A stretch of DNA of 64,000 nt, taken from Massiliimalia timonensis. GTDB lineage: Bacteria > Bacillota > Clostridia > Oscillospirales > Ruminococcaceae. The stretch is taken from contig NZ_FYDD01000004.1 in assembly GCF_900186585.1 (NCBI RefSeq), positions 744,001 through 808,000 of the forward strand, read 5' to 3'. The notes beneath the pieces were generated by a model. The model ran no database searches, was not told where the DNA came from, and saw nothing but the letters and a program-made list of their open reading frames with translations. The translations under genes and the position numbers were made by a program. Of this stretch, positions 11,301 to 16,651 are shown piece after piece (position 1 is the first letter of the stretch; each line of letters opens with the position of its first letter).

Positions 11301-14300
11301 TCTTACCGATTCCACTATTAGTGTAGCAGATTTTCTGAGTATCGTCAAGGACACTTATCCGGATATTCTGCCTCAATCTGTATTGGATCATTATGGAAGG
11401 GAACGAACAGAGGGGATTTTTACAAATTCATTAAAGTTCTCCCTGAAAAACGTATCCAAGCTTGAATCCGAAAATTTGATTGAACGATATACTCAAACAG
11501 AGTACAATGATTACGGATGGGTGGCGGTAAATGAAGTATTGACTCCGTCGGAACTGCGAAAACTAAATACGCAGTTTGCGGATATGCTGCATGGAGAAAA
11601 ATTTTCGAAGAACAGGGACGGATACTACATCATACCTGTGGGAGAGGAAAACAGACCGCAGAACAGCTTTGTGTTTATTAAGGGTACAATCAGCCACCCG
11701 AAAATTTCACAGATTCTTCGGATTGATGTGGAAAATGAAGCAGAATTAGATATTATAAGGAGTGAGTTTAAAAATGGAAACTCTTTCTACGCAAGGAAAA
11801 TTGTTGAAGACATTTACGGAGAAGAAATTTCTTACTCAATCTATCAAACTTCAGATTTCAGCAATTATAGGGAAATCAAAGCAGAAATCAGTCGCCTGCG
11901 CCGAAATGCTGGAAGTAATCGAGGAGTGTCAGACGGAGGAAGAGATCAAAGCGGCAATCTGGGATCATTACAAGATAAGGATCAAGTAACATTCTCCCTG
12001 AAAAACGTATCCAAGCTTGATTACGACAACCTAATCAAAGAAAACAAAAAGCAGAAAGAAATGATTTCGCTGCTGGAAGAACAGTTTCAGGTGACAAAAG
12101 GCATAAAATGGGACAAAGCTTCCATTGACCGCACTGCACAGCGCATTTTAAAGCAATATGACAGCACCTATTCTGTACAGGATTTGTCCGAAAACCTGAC
12201 AAGCCTTTACGGATACCTAAAAAACAACCCGGACACGAATACAGACGAGGTGCACAGCGTTGTAACGGCGATGTCAAAATCGGTTTTGGAGCATTCCCGA
12301 AAGCTGGACGACGCCATGTACCAAGAGTACAAGGAGCTGCGCGACCGGATACGGGGGACAAGGCTTACCTTATCCGACGCGGATAAGGCGGATCTTGACC
12401 GGGCCGGCGGGTATCACCAATTTAGACGGGACAACTTTGGACGGCTCAATTTGACCAACCAGGGGATCCCGGTAGACGTATTTTACCAAGAACTGCAAAC
12501 GCTGTACCCAGAGTTTTTTGCCGGGGAAGAGATCGCCCACCCTGCCGACCAGCTGATACGGATTGCCGAAGTGCTGGATACCATCAGGCCGGTATATGTC
12601 AACCCTTATGGAATGAACCTAGATGAAGCCGCCGGGGTATTGGCAAACGAGCTGTTGGAATCCTATGTTGATATTCCGCAGGCAAAGCCTACTTACGCGG
12701 ACCGGGAGCTGCAAAAAAGGAAGAAATTAAAGCTGGAATACCAGAAAAAGATCCGGGAGATCAAAGCAGAGTACAAAGCGAAATACGAGGAAAAGCTCAA
12801 AGAGGTAAACCGCCAAAATATCCTGAACATCCGGAAAATTCAGGAGCAGTTAAAGAAAACCGCCGCGGCAGACCGGGAAACGATCAAAAAGCTGGAAAGA
12901 CAGGTGGAACGGTTAAAGAAATATAACCAAAATATCACCCATGCAAAAACAGCCGCGATGTCGGTTTCTCCTGTAACAAGCGTTTCTGTGCCGGTTAAAA
13001 AGTCGGATTCGAGTGTTCCGATGAAGCAGGTTATATCCGAGGCCCCGTCTTATGTGGAAGCTGCCAAACAGTACGGCACGATCCCAAAAGGCGAAAGCCC
13101 GGTTCGCGATGTGGCTGTGCCGGCGCAGACCGGGGAAAACGCCAGAGTGCGGCAGTTCGCCAGAACCGCTATAGAAGCGGGCGCAACGCCGGACGGAATG
13201 ATCTCGGAATTTGAACGGGAAATCCTAAACGGGGCGTTTGATTACAACCCGATCAGCGACAAAACAGCGCAAAGGGAAGCAGAGCTGACCCTTTCCAAAA
13301 AGGGGTTTGACGGCGCGCTGAAACAGTGGAAAGGCGCGCTTAAAAACCAAAAAGCGGCCTCCAAGGACGATATTGTGCTTGCGGAGAAGCTGTACGTGCA
13401 GGCGGCGAAAGAGGGGAATTACAAGCTTGCCATGGAGCTGGCGGCGGAGATTGCCGAAGAGGGCACCCGCGCCGGGCAAACCGTGCAGGCAATGCGGCTG
13501 TTAAACAAGATGTCGGGCGAGGGACAGCTTGTTTATATTGAGCGTACGGTCGACCGAATGAACCAAGATCTGAAAAGCCGCAGAGAAAAGGGGAAAGCTC
13601 CTTACCTGGAGATTCCGCAGGAAATGAAAGAAACGCTGCTGCAAAGCAAAACGCGGGAGGAAATTGACCGGGCGGCGGAGGATATTTACCGGCAGTTGGC
13701 AAGCCGGCTTCCTGTTACCTTTGCAGATAAATGGAACGCATGGCGGTATTTATCAATGCTTGGAAATCCGCGCACCCATGTGCGCAACCTTACTGGGAAC
13801 GCCGTGTTCCTGCCGGCGGTTAAGATGAAAAACCTGATTGCTACCGGCTTGGAGCACGTCTACCGGAAAGCGGGCGGAGAGATAGAGCGCACCAAAGCTT
13901 TCAGGGCGACAAAAGAGAGCCTTGACTTTGCCAAAAAGGATTATGAAATAATGGCGGATATTATTGCCGGCGGAGGGAAGATGAATCCGTCTGACGTAAT
14001 CCGTGATTATCAGAAAATATTTCCGTTTAAAACACTGGAAAAAGCGCGGAAATTCAATTTCAATGCATTGGAAGCGGAGGACAGGATCTTCCTGAAGCGA
14101 TACTATGTTTCCGCGCTGGCAGGATATATGACCGCGAATCAGATTGACCCCAACGCATTTGTTTCCCAGCAAATTTTGGAGCGTGCCAGAAACTACGCGA
14201 TCCAAGAGGCGCAGAAAGCGACCTACCGGGACGCTTCTAAAGTGGCCGGTATGTTGCAGCATCTATCAAAAACAAACAGTGCGCTTGGCCTTTTGGTGGA

Positions 14301-15486
14301 AGGGGTTTTGCCATTTAAGAAAACGCCGGTCAACATATTAAAACGCGGGGTGGAATACAGCCCGGCGGGGCTTCTTTATTCCTTGACCATGGGCGCCAAA
14401 AAGGTGAAAACAGGAAAGATCACCGCGGCGGAATACATTGACAGCATTGCCTCCGGCCTAAGCGGAACCGTGTTATTTGCTTTGGGCGCGCTGTTACAAT
14501 CGCTTGGGATTCTGCGGGGCGGCGAGGACGATGACAAAAAGAAAGAACAGTTTGACCGAAACATGGGCTACCAGCCCTATTCTTTGCAGATTGGGGATAT
14601 TTCTTATACCATTGATTGGCTGGCGCCCTCCTCTTTGCCGTTGTTTGTGGGGGCAAGGGTATTTGAAACGCTGACCGAAGAACAGGAGGACTATTCTGTT
14701 TCCAGCTTTGCAGAGGATTTGCAGATGATCGCGGAGCCAGTGTTAAGCCTTTCGATGTTAAGCGGACTAAACGATACCCTTTCTTCTGTATCCTACGGGG
14801 ATAACGGGATTTCTGACATTGCGGCAAATGTGCTGGCCAGCTATTTTGGCCAAGCGGTGCCCACATTATTTGGACAGGCCGCCAGAACGGTGGACGGAAC
14901 ACGACGGACAACCTACACAGACAAAAATATGGATATTCCGTCCGATCTTCAGTACTTCTTCCAAAAGAATCAAAACAAGATTCCTGCGGCAAGCATGCTT
15001 TCCCAGCCTTATATCGACCTTTGGGGGAGAGAGGACACCCAGGAAAACATTTTAATTCGGGCGTTTGAAAATTTTGTAAGTCCCGGTTATCTCAATGCGG
15101 TTGAAACTTCGGCTGTGGAACAGGAATTGGTGTTCATTTACGAAGAAACCGGGGACGCGGGAGTATTCCCCTCCAAGGCTGCGAAATATTTTCAAGTAGA
15201 CGGGCAACGGAAAGATTTGACCGCCCAGGAATACACCATGTTTGCCAAGGCAAAGGGGCAAAAGGCATATTCCTTGCTGTGGGAAATGATGGCGACCCAA
15301 GCCTATCGGGAGGCTTCCGCCCAGGAAAAGGCGGAATTGATCGCGGACGTTTATGAATACGCGACGGTTTTTGGAAAAACGCAGGTGTCGGCTTATTCAA
15401 CCAATGGCTGGAAAGCCAAGGCGTTACAAGCCGATCAAAACGGGGAATCGGTAGTGGAAGTGATCTTAAACAGAAAGCGGGGGTAA
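2383..15486 (+). CDS. Giant (4367-residue) modular phage polyvalent protein
   Basis: Probably packaged in the virion and delivered to the host, as known for phage polyvalent proteins; N4 packages a comparably giant RNA polymerase. Modules seen: an N-terminal helical region; a first zincin-like motif HEAFH at 1074-1078 with a likely third ligand in EEISAF near 1136; an Arg/Gly/Glu-rich linker at about 1184-1365; a second zincin-like motif HELTH at 1450-1454 with E near 1509; two related polyvalent-type domains (1604-1805 and 1806-2005); a MuF-C-like section and an ADP-ribosyltransferase-like section (2006-2377, ending IGTFDGNNPDIRFSL); domains X1, Y1, X2, Y2 (2378-3202); a coiled coil (about 3430-3530); and a long C-terminal region with a hydrophobic helix near 4023. 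FS[LI] motifs mark eight junctions. Domain names are from memory and need HMM support. Confidence 0.85.
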   Translation: MAKKNKQIARLSGRSFLNGGLTPPKLYREDIDELIRQQEREKKKKQAVGLIPQFIPNDRIVTDLKTADLTDEEYNQAVQMAQKRNQMMSVQSPIPKDLDEFEKWYQDTSGIDLKTTTEDEQLDIYADRHRKKNGVDVDNMTYAEVLSDYEGLNDEISELEKQISQRQTIKDHPVNGYGKTAEKFYAKNSEQLDLIQKRKQELEQKKEFYDEILNDKDFHKKALETDDDGKWAKDNVPNFSALEYFNSLLDIQKDPTKSEEEKNSAAMKQIVWGVLASPKVALGEDVLMYAFVSPEEREIYNSIHSHYGKEEAERYFSTIKDDVLQREADFMVDQMMESDNGWTNNPVFRSLFSFKSRHEGGLKGFLQDIRLLSGDTEPVEKSAYEYAYDEMRPQLTGVEGFANDLVGGLGNNLPASSASLATFLVTGGNLDAAQAVGSSVTAIQVFGESFRQAKQEEKADEEAYLYATLEALKEAGLEYAIGGDLFFSSGGTSKALKNTKIGSKVMEALKNGSEALIKNPVARRTAKNGLDLLVHAGDEFVEEATQEATEPLVRNIAFGEENEFELWNDQIAYAGLLGAGTSAVHNTAYRAVENSSIKSAGKQIKSSGQVQEAVQAGFKAAEGGKAWELAQDISKKQAAGKTPSDYEVGLLGSYLQEERTQKQAAPEQEMELEPSENTGGEITLNPDTYAQTQTRLTEMGVDKQAAAVQAKAIERLKLGDTSAIHTILESPEAKQLLARDTGVVFGTTPEQGRRAAGEIAARAQSQAGRIRQEIQPEQAASTVRQNDQQQTDTSAMQPMDHMTERETATAILPAESPALQPQTASAQQGFVPDPVMESGQSAPLKTVSEVRKPQAVWADSGEPVQVTGIQSAQNGELYVRADSDSGSTVVRASDLSYQSPEVELIYQTAAQLGTSGAKAFVYGYQPGSSFDSYYKGFMRAYHAGTANTPFEQIGSAYTAILPKETARRAYYAGQNDQTERFTNAGERSTIKTKQVKDVTYTYQAVPEGRRSENAGTIVRELELLGLGGEAIEPGLQVRQNGKMRTSQGDASTLKDGHVVVRNDTDANPKNAAAHEAFHAWRNLKLPEANAYFDAVTDGNIDFSSEKFQDFLAEFKEVYFTLETADFEVIESERFREEISAFVSGALYENTPTEIQRYAPMFYDWEMVETAWQKMIEAGKRRKQDDRRRMASEVTQADGSTQWEENRGRSTDAGRGSQTESPMAGNGKIVAEKTGRTPEAERGRPRSIPQVEREGRPGNEGISGQRSLLGLESSEAEGGAGKGRKQDGQGLGRDYGSQGFELGGEDSENPGRRGPMAGNGEIVAEGTGRTPEAESGRPRSIPQVEREGRPGNEGIYGQRSLLGLESSEAEGGAGKGQQGQTTGLAQNEAAKKLKGSQRAYLHVLGKLSNSRIVLDDTIQGGRANGYYDLDTGEIHIALDAVDSAYDFVAKHELTHQLQQLSPEHYRQYFDHVVSYLNQAEPDAFDKLVQKQLDGYREMGKKITRQQAMDEVVADASDAFLRDSAAIRDLVSQNRTLGQKVLDAIRSMIRKIDQYLRTHKTLHTDAARLLSRNKKALEEAQRLWTNALLSAQKNTAQQKSSTGGDVRFSIRYTTDNTPVVVVEDNILDSIPKSKWVQTVKDTISNKFSTGIPISGRLIKVNSISRSEFTNSKYSKYLKSSDGTIYQDKFRSANNLDDIILASTNYINEDLKHSRNDKFTEFARGDVLIRVGSTDYSAKVIVGFTSGKQMVLYDIINFVPTSLDIKNKDNSIDFGKNRNLRNELSLDTNIPQEDTGVNDSISKNDKNVRFSIKRDADGSRYVQVDEDILEGVPQKDWTKTIKTVMSRRFSNGIPISGRLIKVNKISKNEFTNSKNTQYYRKNKPDVYQDKLTAAGSLDEIVLASTDYINEDLMHSRKDNFKQFARGNVTIRVGRNKYDAKVIVGFTSGNQMVLYDIVDFKRKKIDALQNTVQSQNKVKNSSASTSITTNIPQEDTGVNDSISKNDKNVRFSLKGSQGNQYDYSKSFAEQIDDYKAGKIPKGDTLVVGSTSDVFQKIGLNPLPMTYSIGHLKDVLKGNKPDHNFGETVLKQLPNAIKNPVAVIASQTQKNTSLVALLPIQYKGKTMIAPAYIDGFGFQNGIQIDSNAITSVHTRGNAVTKLLNDAIQEERNGKTAVYYYNKKIADPLLHVAGLQLPGGLIPHGGYIHSIREKGSPVNNRLENVTYSQQFKRWFGDWEKHPNTASKVVNKDSTPRVMYQDLRVENSVKKKDGSGLRALGKGNYFTSQQLDGSGVIKAYLDIKNPFVYQQGVLDLKAQFANTSQIDTTHMNHSELQQAMKDAGYDGVIQYTSHENMIAVAFDSTQIKSATDNIGTFDGNNPDIRFSLKNVSKLDYETLVSKPDMLVTTLTGKVPLRDDERIDRTEIINQGLQSLKGKDNGKNVAGRHYVYVDDIDEYVSVNRKAIEHGLSRKADATAKVTLQLGDILQHAIYMNELNPRNENVLSSYVLLGVANDKEGFVYPVRFVVNQFSDSGSEISQVEVLNALYSAKAKKMKPVANASATIGNDTNVPSDFTISIAELLDMVKDTYPDILPQSVLDHYGIGRPKGGLSNSVKFSLKNVSKLESENLIERYTQTEYNDYGWVAVNEVLTPSELRKLNTQFADMLHGEKFSKNRDGYYIIPVGEENRPQNSFVFIKGTISHPKISQILRIDVENEAELDIIRSEFKNGNSFYARKIVEDIYGEEISYSIYQTSDFSNYREIKAEISRLRRNAGSNRGVSDGGRDQSGNLGSLQDKDQVTFSLKNVSKLDYETLVSKPDMKITPITYSQQSKLEKSRSEIVDTAVKNARMLGKENRNGNVVVHVKDIDTDIIISKAAIRHGLDRRKAIQTPIVEHIGEVITNSVLINELAPKNQYADSSYILLGIAKIDTENNYSLVRSVVNRFTNELETMDVLYSVDIKKESAASKEARASGTNTLQSLTDSTISVADFLSIVKDTYPDILPQSVLDHYGRERTEGIFTNSLKFSLKNVSKLESENLIERYTQTEYNDYGWVAVNEVLTPSELRKLNTQFADMLHGEKFSKNRDGYYIIPVGEENRPQNSFVFIKGTISHPKISQILRIDVENEAELDIIRSEFKNGNSFYARKIVEDIYGEEISYSIYQTSDFSNYREIKAEISRLRRNAGSNRGVSDGGRDQSGNLGSLQDKDQVTFSLKNVSKLDYDNLIKENKKQKEMISLLEEQFQVTKGIKWDKASIDRTAQRILKQYDSTYSVQDLSENLTSLYGYLKNNPDTNTDEVHSVVTAMSKSVLEHSRKLDDAMYQEYKELRDRIRGTRLTLSDADKADLDRAGGYHQFRRDNFGRLNLTNQGIPVDVFYQELQTLYPEFFAGEEIAHPADQLIRIAEVLDTIRPVYVNPYGMNLDEAAGVLANELLESYVDIPQAKPTYADRELQKRKKLKLEYQKKIREIKAEYKAKYEEKLKEVNRQNILNIRKIQEQLKKTAAADRETIKKLERQVERLKKYNQNITHAKTAAMSVSPVTSVSVPVKKSDSSVPMKQVISEAPSYVEAAKQYGTIPKGESPVRDVAVPAQTGENARVRQFARTAIEAGATPDGMISEFEREILNGAFDYNPISDKTAQREAELTLSKKGFDGALKQWKGALKNQKAASKDDIVLAEKLYVQAAKEGNYKLAMELAAEIAEEGTRAGQTVQAMRLLNKMSGEGQLVYIERTVDRMNQDLKSRREKGKAPYLEIPQEMKETLLQSKTREEIDRAAEDIYRQLASRLPVTFADKWNAWRYLSMLGNPRTHVRNLTGNAVFLPAVKMKNLIATGLEHVYRKAGGEIERTKAFRATKESLDFAKKDYEIMADIIAGGGKMNPSDVIRDYQKIFPFKTLEKARKFNFNALEAEDRIFLKRYYVSALAGYMTANQIDPNAFVSQQILERARNYAIQEAQKATYRDASKVAGMLQHLSKTNSALGLLVEGVLPFKKTPVNILKRGVEYSPAGLLYSLTMGAKKVKTGKITAAEYIDSIASGLSGTVLFALGALLQSLGILRGGEDDDKKKEQFDRNMGYQPYSLQIGDISYTIDWLAPSSLPLFVGARVFETLTEEQEDYSVSSFAEDLQMIAEPVLSLSMLSGLNDTLSSVSYGDNGISDIAANVLASYFGQAVPTLFGQAARTVDGTRRTTYTDKNMDIPSDLQYFFQKNQNKIPAASMLSQPYIDLWGREDTQENILIRAFENFVSPGYLNAVETSAVEQELVFIYEETGDAGVFPSKAAKYFQVDGQRKDLTAQEYTMFAKAKGQKAYSLLWEMMATQAYREASAQEKAELIADVYEYATVFGKTQVSAYSTNGWKAKALQADQNGESVVEVILNRKRG
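5933..6193 (+). CDS. Nested small ORF 1 inside the giant gene, +1 frame
   Basis: An 86-residue charged helical protein read in the +1 frame of the giant gene. It has a near-ideal ribosome binding site: AAAAAGGAGG ends at 5925, 7 nt before ATG 5933. It contains the segments TPEEEAKRKAQWQETVK and EDPEAYRKLKEKEDQEMREY and ends in DSVPFWD. A paralogue in the same frame follows at 6239. In the giant frame the same bases read as an Arg/Gly/Glu-rich low-complexity linker, which looks like the secondary frame. This supports a real small gene, present before or alongside the giant frame. Function unknown. The alternative is a chance ORF, but the ribosome site and natural-looking composition argue against that. 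Confidence 0.6.
   Translation: MTDEEWRQKLRKQMEAHSGKKIEDVQLTPEEEAKRKAQWQETVKLLQKKQEERRRLKEEDPEAYRKLKEKEDQEMREYLDSVPFWD
6239..6472 (+). CDS. Nested small ORF 2, paralogue of ORF 1, +1 frame
   Basis: A 77-residue paralogue of the preceding nested ORF, in the same +1 frame of the giant gene. GGGAGG (6226-6231) lies 7 nt before ATG 6239. After a different N-terminus (MDKDWDGIMDLKVLNWEEK) it shares most of its sequence with ORF 1 and ends in the same DSVPFWD. The two stop codons are 279 bp apart, a multiple of three, so both overlapping frames survived the duplication. A third, decayed copy of the ribosome-site region appears to follow near 6490-6530. Function unknown. Confidence 0.58.
   Translation: MDKDWDGIMDLKVLNWEEKIQRTPEEEAQWQETVKLLQKEQEERRRLKAEDPEAYRKLKEKEDQEMREYTDSVPFWD
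7735..7806 (+). repeat. 72-bp linker repeat, copy 1
   Basis: Seventy-two bases identical to 8335-8406 except for one (C/T at 7756 and 8356), placed exactly 600 bp earlier. It encodes a Ser/Asp/Asn-rich linker ending in NVRFS, between two related domains of the giant protein. The flanking domain bases are much more diverged, so the linker has been copied or homogenised separately. Confidence 0.9.
8335..8406 (+). repeat. 72-bp linker repeat, copy 2
   Basis: Second copy of the linker at 7735-7806, exactly 600 bp downstream. It leads into the MuF-C-like section of the giant protein through another NVRFS junction. Confidence 0.9.
10205..10799 (+). repeat. 595-bp direct repeat in the giant gene, copy 1
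   Basis: Identical to 11432-12026 except for one synonymous change (GGC against GGA, at 10290 and 11517). It encodes domain Y1 of the giant protein, from one FSLKNVSKL junction to the next, and includes the nested +1-frame ORF at 10547. The offset of 1227 bp is a multiple of three. Near-identity means a recent duplication or ongoing gene conversion. Confidence 0.95.
10547..10762 (+). CDS. Possible nested small ORF 3 in the giant gene, +1 frame
   Basis: A 71-residue ORF in the +1 frame of the giant gene, the same frame as the nested ORFs at 5933 and 6239. AAGGAG (10529-10534) lies 12 nt before ATG 10547, a long but usable spacing. The protein looks natural: an N-terminal Lys/Leu-rich helix, then CAEMLEVIEECQTEEEIKAA and the end DHYKIRIK. 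The giant frame over its 3' part is low-complexity (Gly, Ser, Asn, Asp, Arg), as over nested ORFs 1 and 2. I do not recognise it. A chance ORF is possible. Confidence 0.35.
   Translation: METLSTQGKLLKTFTEKKFLTQSIKLQISAIIGKSKQKSVACAEMLEVIEECQTEEEIKAAIWDHYKIRIK
11432..12026 (+). repeat. 595-bp direct repeat in the giant gene, copy 2
   Basis: Second copy of the repeat at 10205-10799, encoding domain Y2. Between the copies lies domain X2 (about 224 residues), a diverged paralogue of X1, giving an X-Y-X-Y order. Confidence 0.95.
11774..11989 (+). CDS. Possible nested small ORF 4, identical to ORF 3
   Basis: An exact copy of nested ORF 3 carried by the second 595-bp repeat, with the same AAGGAG 12 nt before its ATG. 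Because the repeat is nearly perfect at DNA level, its conservation is no independent evidence of coding. Confidence 0.33.
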   Translation: METLSTQGKLLKTFTEKKFLTQSIKLQISAIIGKSKQKSVACAEMLEVIEECQTEEEIKAAIWDHYKIRIK

Positions 15487-15497
15487 TCCCCTGTAAA

Positions 15498-15537
15498 ACG
15501 GACAGGCGGCCCGAAGAAGGGTCGTCTGTTTTTTTGT
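15498..15537 (+). terminator. Terminator after the giant gene
   Basis: An 11-bp stem with two G-U pairs (ACAGGCGGCCC against GGGTCGTCTGT) and a GAAGAA loop is followed by seven T residues, just after the stop codon of the giant gene. Confidence 0.8.
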
Positions 15538-15636
15538 GGATTCAAAGGGTGATTTTCTGGGGGGAAGATGATACTTTTAAAGATAGGGAAGTGTACCCTG
15601 ACTCTTGGGAAAGACCATGAAGAAAAGGAGAACCTT

Positions 15637-16620
15637 ATGAAACACACAAACACAGCGTACCCGCTTTGCTTAACGCTGTTTGACGGCGCTGCAGCACCGG
15701 CTGGCACGCCGGCGACAGGGGAAGCGGGAAGCGCGCAGCCGGGCGGCGGGGAGGAGACTTCCTACACCCGGAAAGGAAAACGGGCGAACCCTCTTGCGAA
15801 TGTCCAATACGGAAAACAGCCGGCAGCTTCCGAAGCTGGGCCAGCGCAAGAGCCACAACACCATGCCGCCGATGGTACTACCACAAAAACAACGTCCAAC
15901 ACCTTGGAGGAACGGAAAGCCGAATTTGAAAAGCTGATCCAGGGGGAATACAAGGACCTGTTTCAGGAAAAGTTTCAGCAAACCTTTGACAAGCGCTTTA
16001 AAGACCACAAGGCTTTGGAGCATACCGTAGAACAGCTACAGCCAGTTTTAGAGCTGTTAGGGACAAAATACGGGGTGTCTGACGGGAACATAGACGCGCT
16101 TGTTCAGGCGATTGAAGAGGACGACAGCTATTTTGAAGACGAAGCGATGGAACAGGGCGTTACCGTGGAACAGCTAAAGCATATCCGCCAGATTGAACGG
16201 GAAAACGCGCAGTTAAGGCAGGCGCAGGAAGAACTGCAAACCAGGCGCAACGCGGAAAAAACCTATTCCCAGTGGATGGCGCAGGCGGAACAGGTGCGGG
16301 AGATTTATCCGAATTTTGATTTTTCCACAGAATGCGAGAACCCGAATTTTACCAAGCTTCTGCGCGCAGGGGTGGATGTGAAAGCAGCCTTTGAAGCGGC
16401 GCATATGGATGAGATTTTGGGCGGAGCAATGGCTGTTACCGCACAAAAAGTAAGCAGGCAGGTTGTCAACAACATTCAATCCCGCGGCAGGCGCCCATGC
16501 GAAAACGGCATTTCCTCTCAGGCTGGGACGATTGTGAAAAACGATGTGAGCAAATTGACCGCCGCCGACCGGCGGGAGATTATCCGGCGGGTAAACCGCG
16601 GGGAAAAAATCTCGTTTTAA
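15637..16620 (+). CDS. Phage scaffold-like protein upstream of the capsid gene
   Basis: A 327-residue protein. The start is ATG 15637, 6 nt after AAAAGGAG; the longer in-frame ORF from 15568 has no ribosome site. The N-terminus contains LCLTLFDGAAAPAG, then a Pro/Ala/Gly-rich disordered region to about residue 100. An acidic and helical central part follows (about 105-230), with a coiled-coil stretch near ERENAQLRQAQEELQTRRN. The C-terminus is Arg-rich (DRREIIRRVNRGEKISF). This build, and its place 31 nt before the major capsid gene, match phage scaffolding proteins. A protease fused to it is not evident. The capsid protein starts with a similar LQLFA signal, which is common in such pairs. 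Confidence 0.7.
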   Translation: MKHTNTAYPLCLTLFDGAAAPAGTPATGEAGSAQPGGGEETSYTRKGKRANPLANVQYGKQPAASEAGPAQEPQHHAADGTTTKTTSNTLEERKAEFEKLIQGEYKDLFQEKFQQTFDKRFKDHKALEHTVEQLQPVLELLGTKYGVSDGNIDALVQAIEEDDSYFEDEAMEQGVTVEQLKHIRQIERENAQLRQAQEELQTRRNAEKTYSQWMAQAEQVREIYPNFDFSTECENPNFTKLLRAGVDVKAAFEAAHMDEILGGAMAVTAQKVSRQVVNNIQSRGRRPCENGISSQAGTIVKNDVSKLTAADRREIIRRVNRGEKISF

Positions 16621-16651
16621 TCGCTCGGAAACAGAAAAAGGAGGAAATTTT

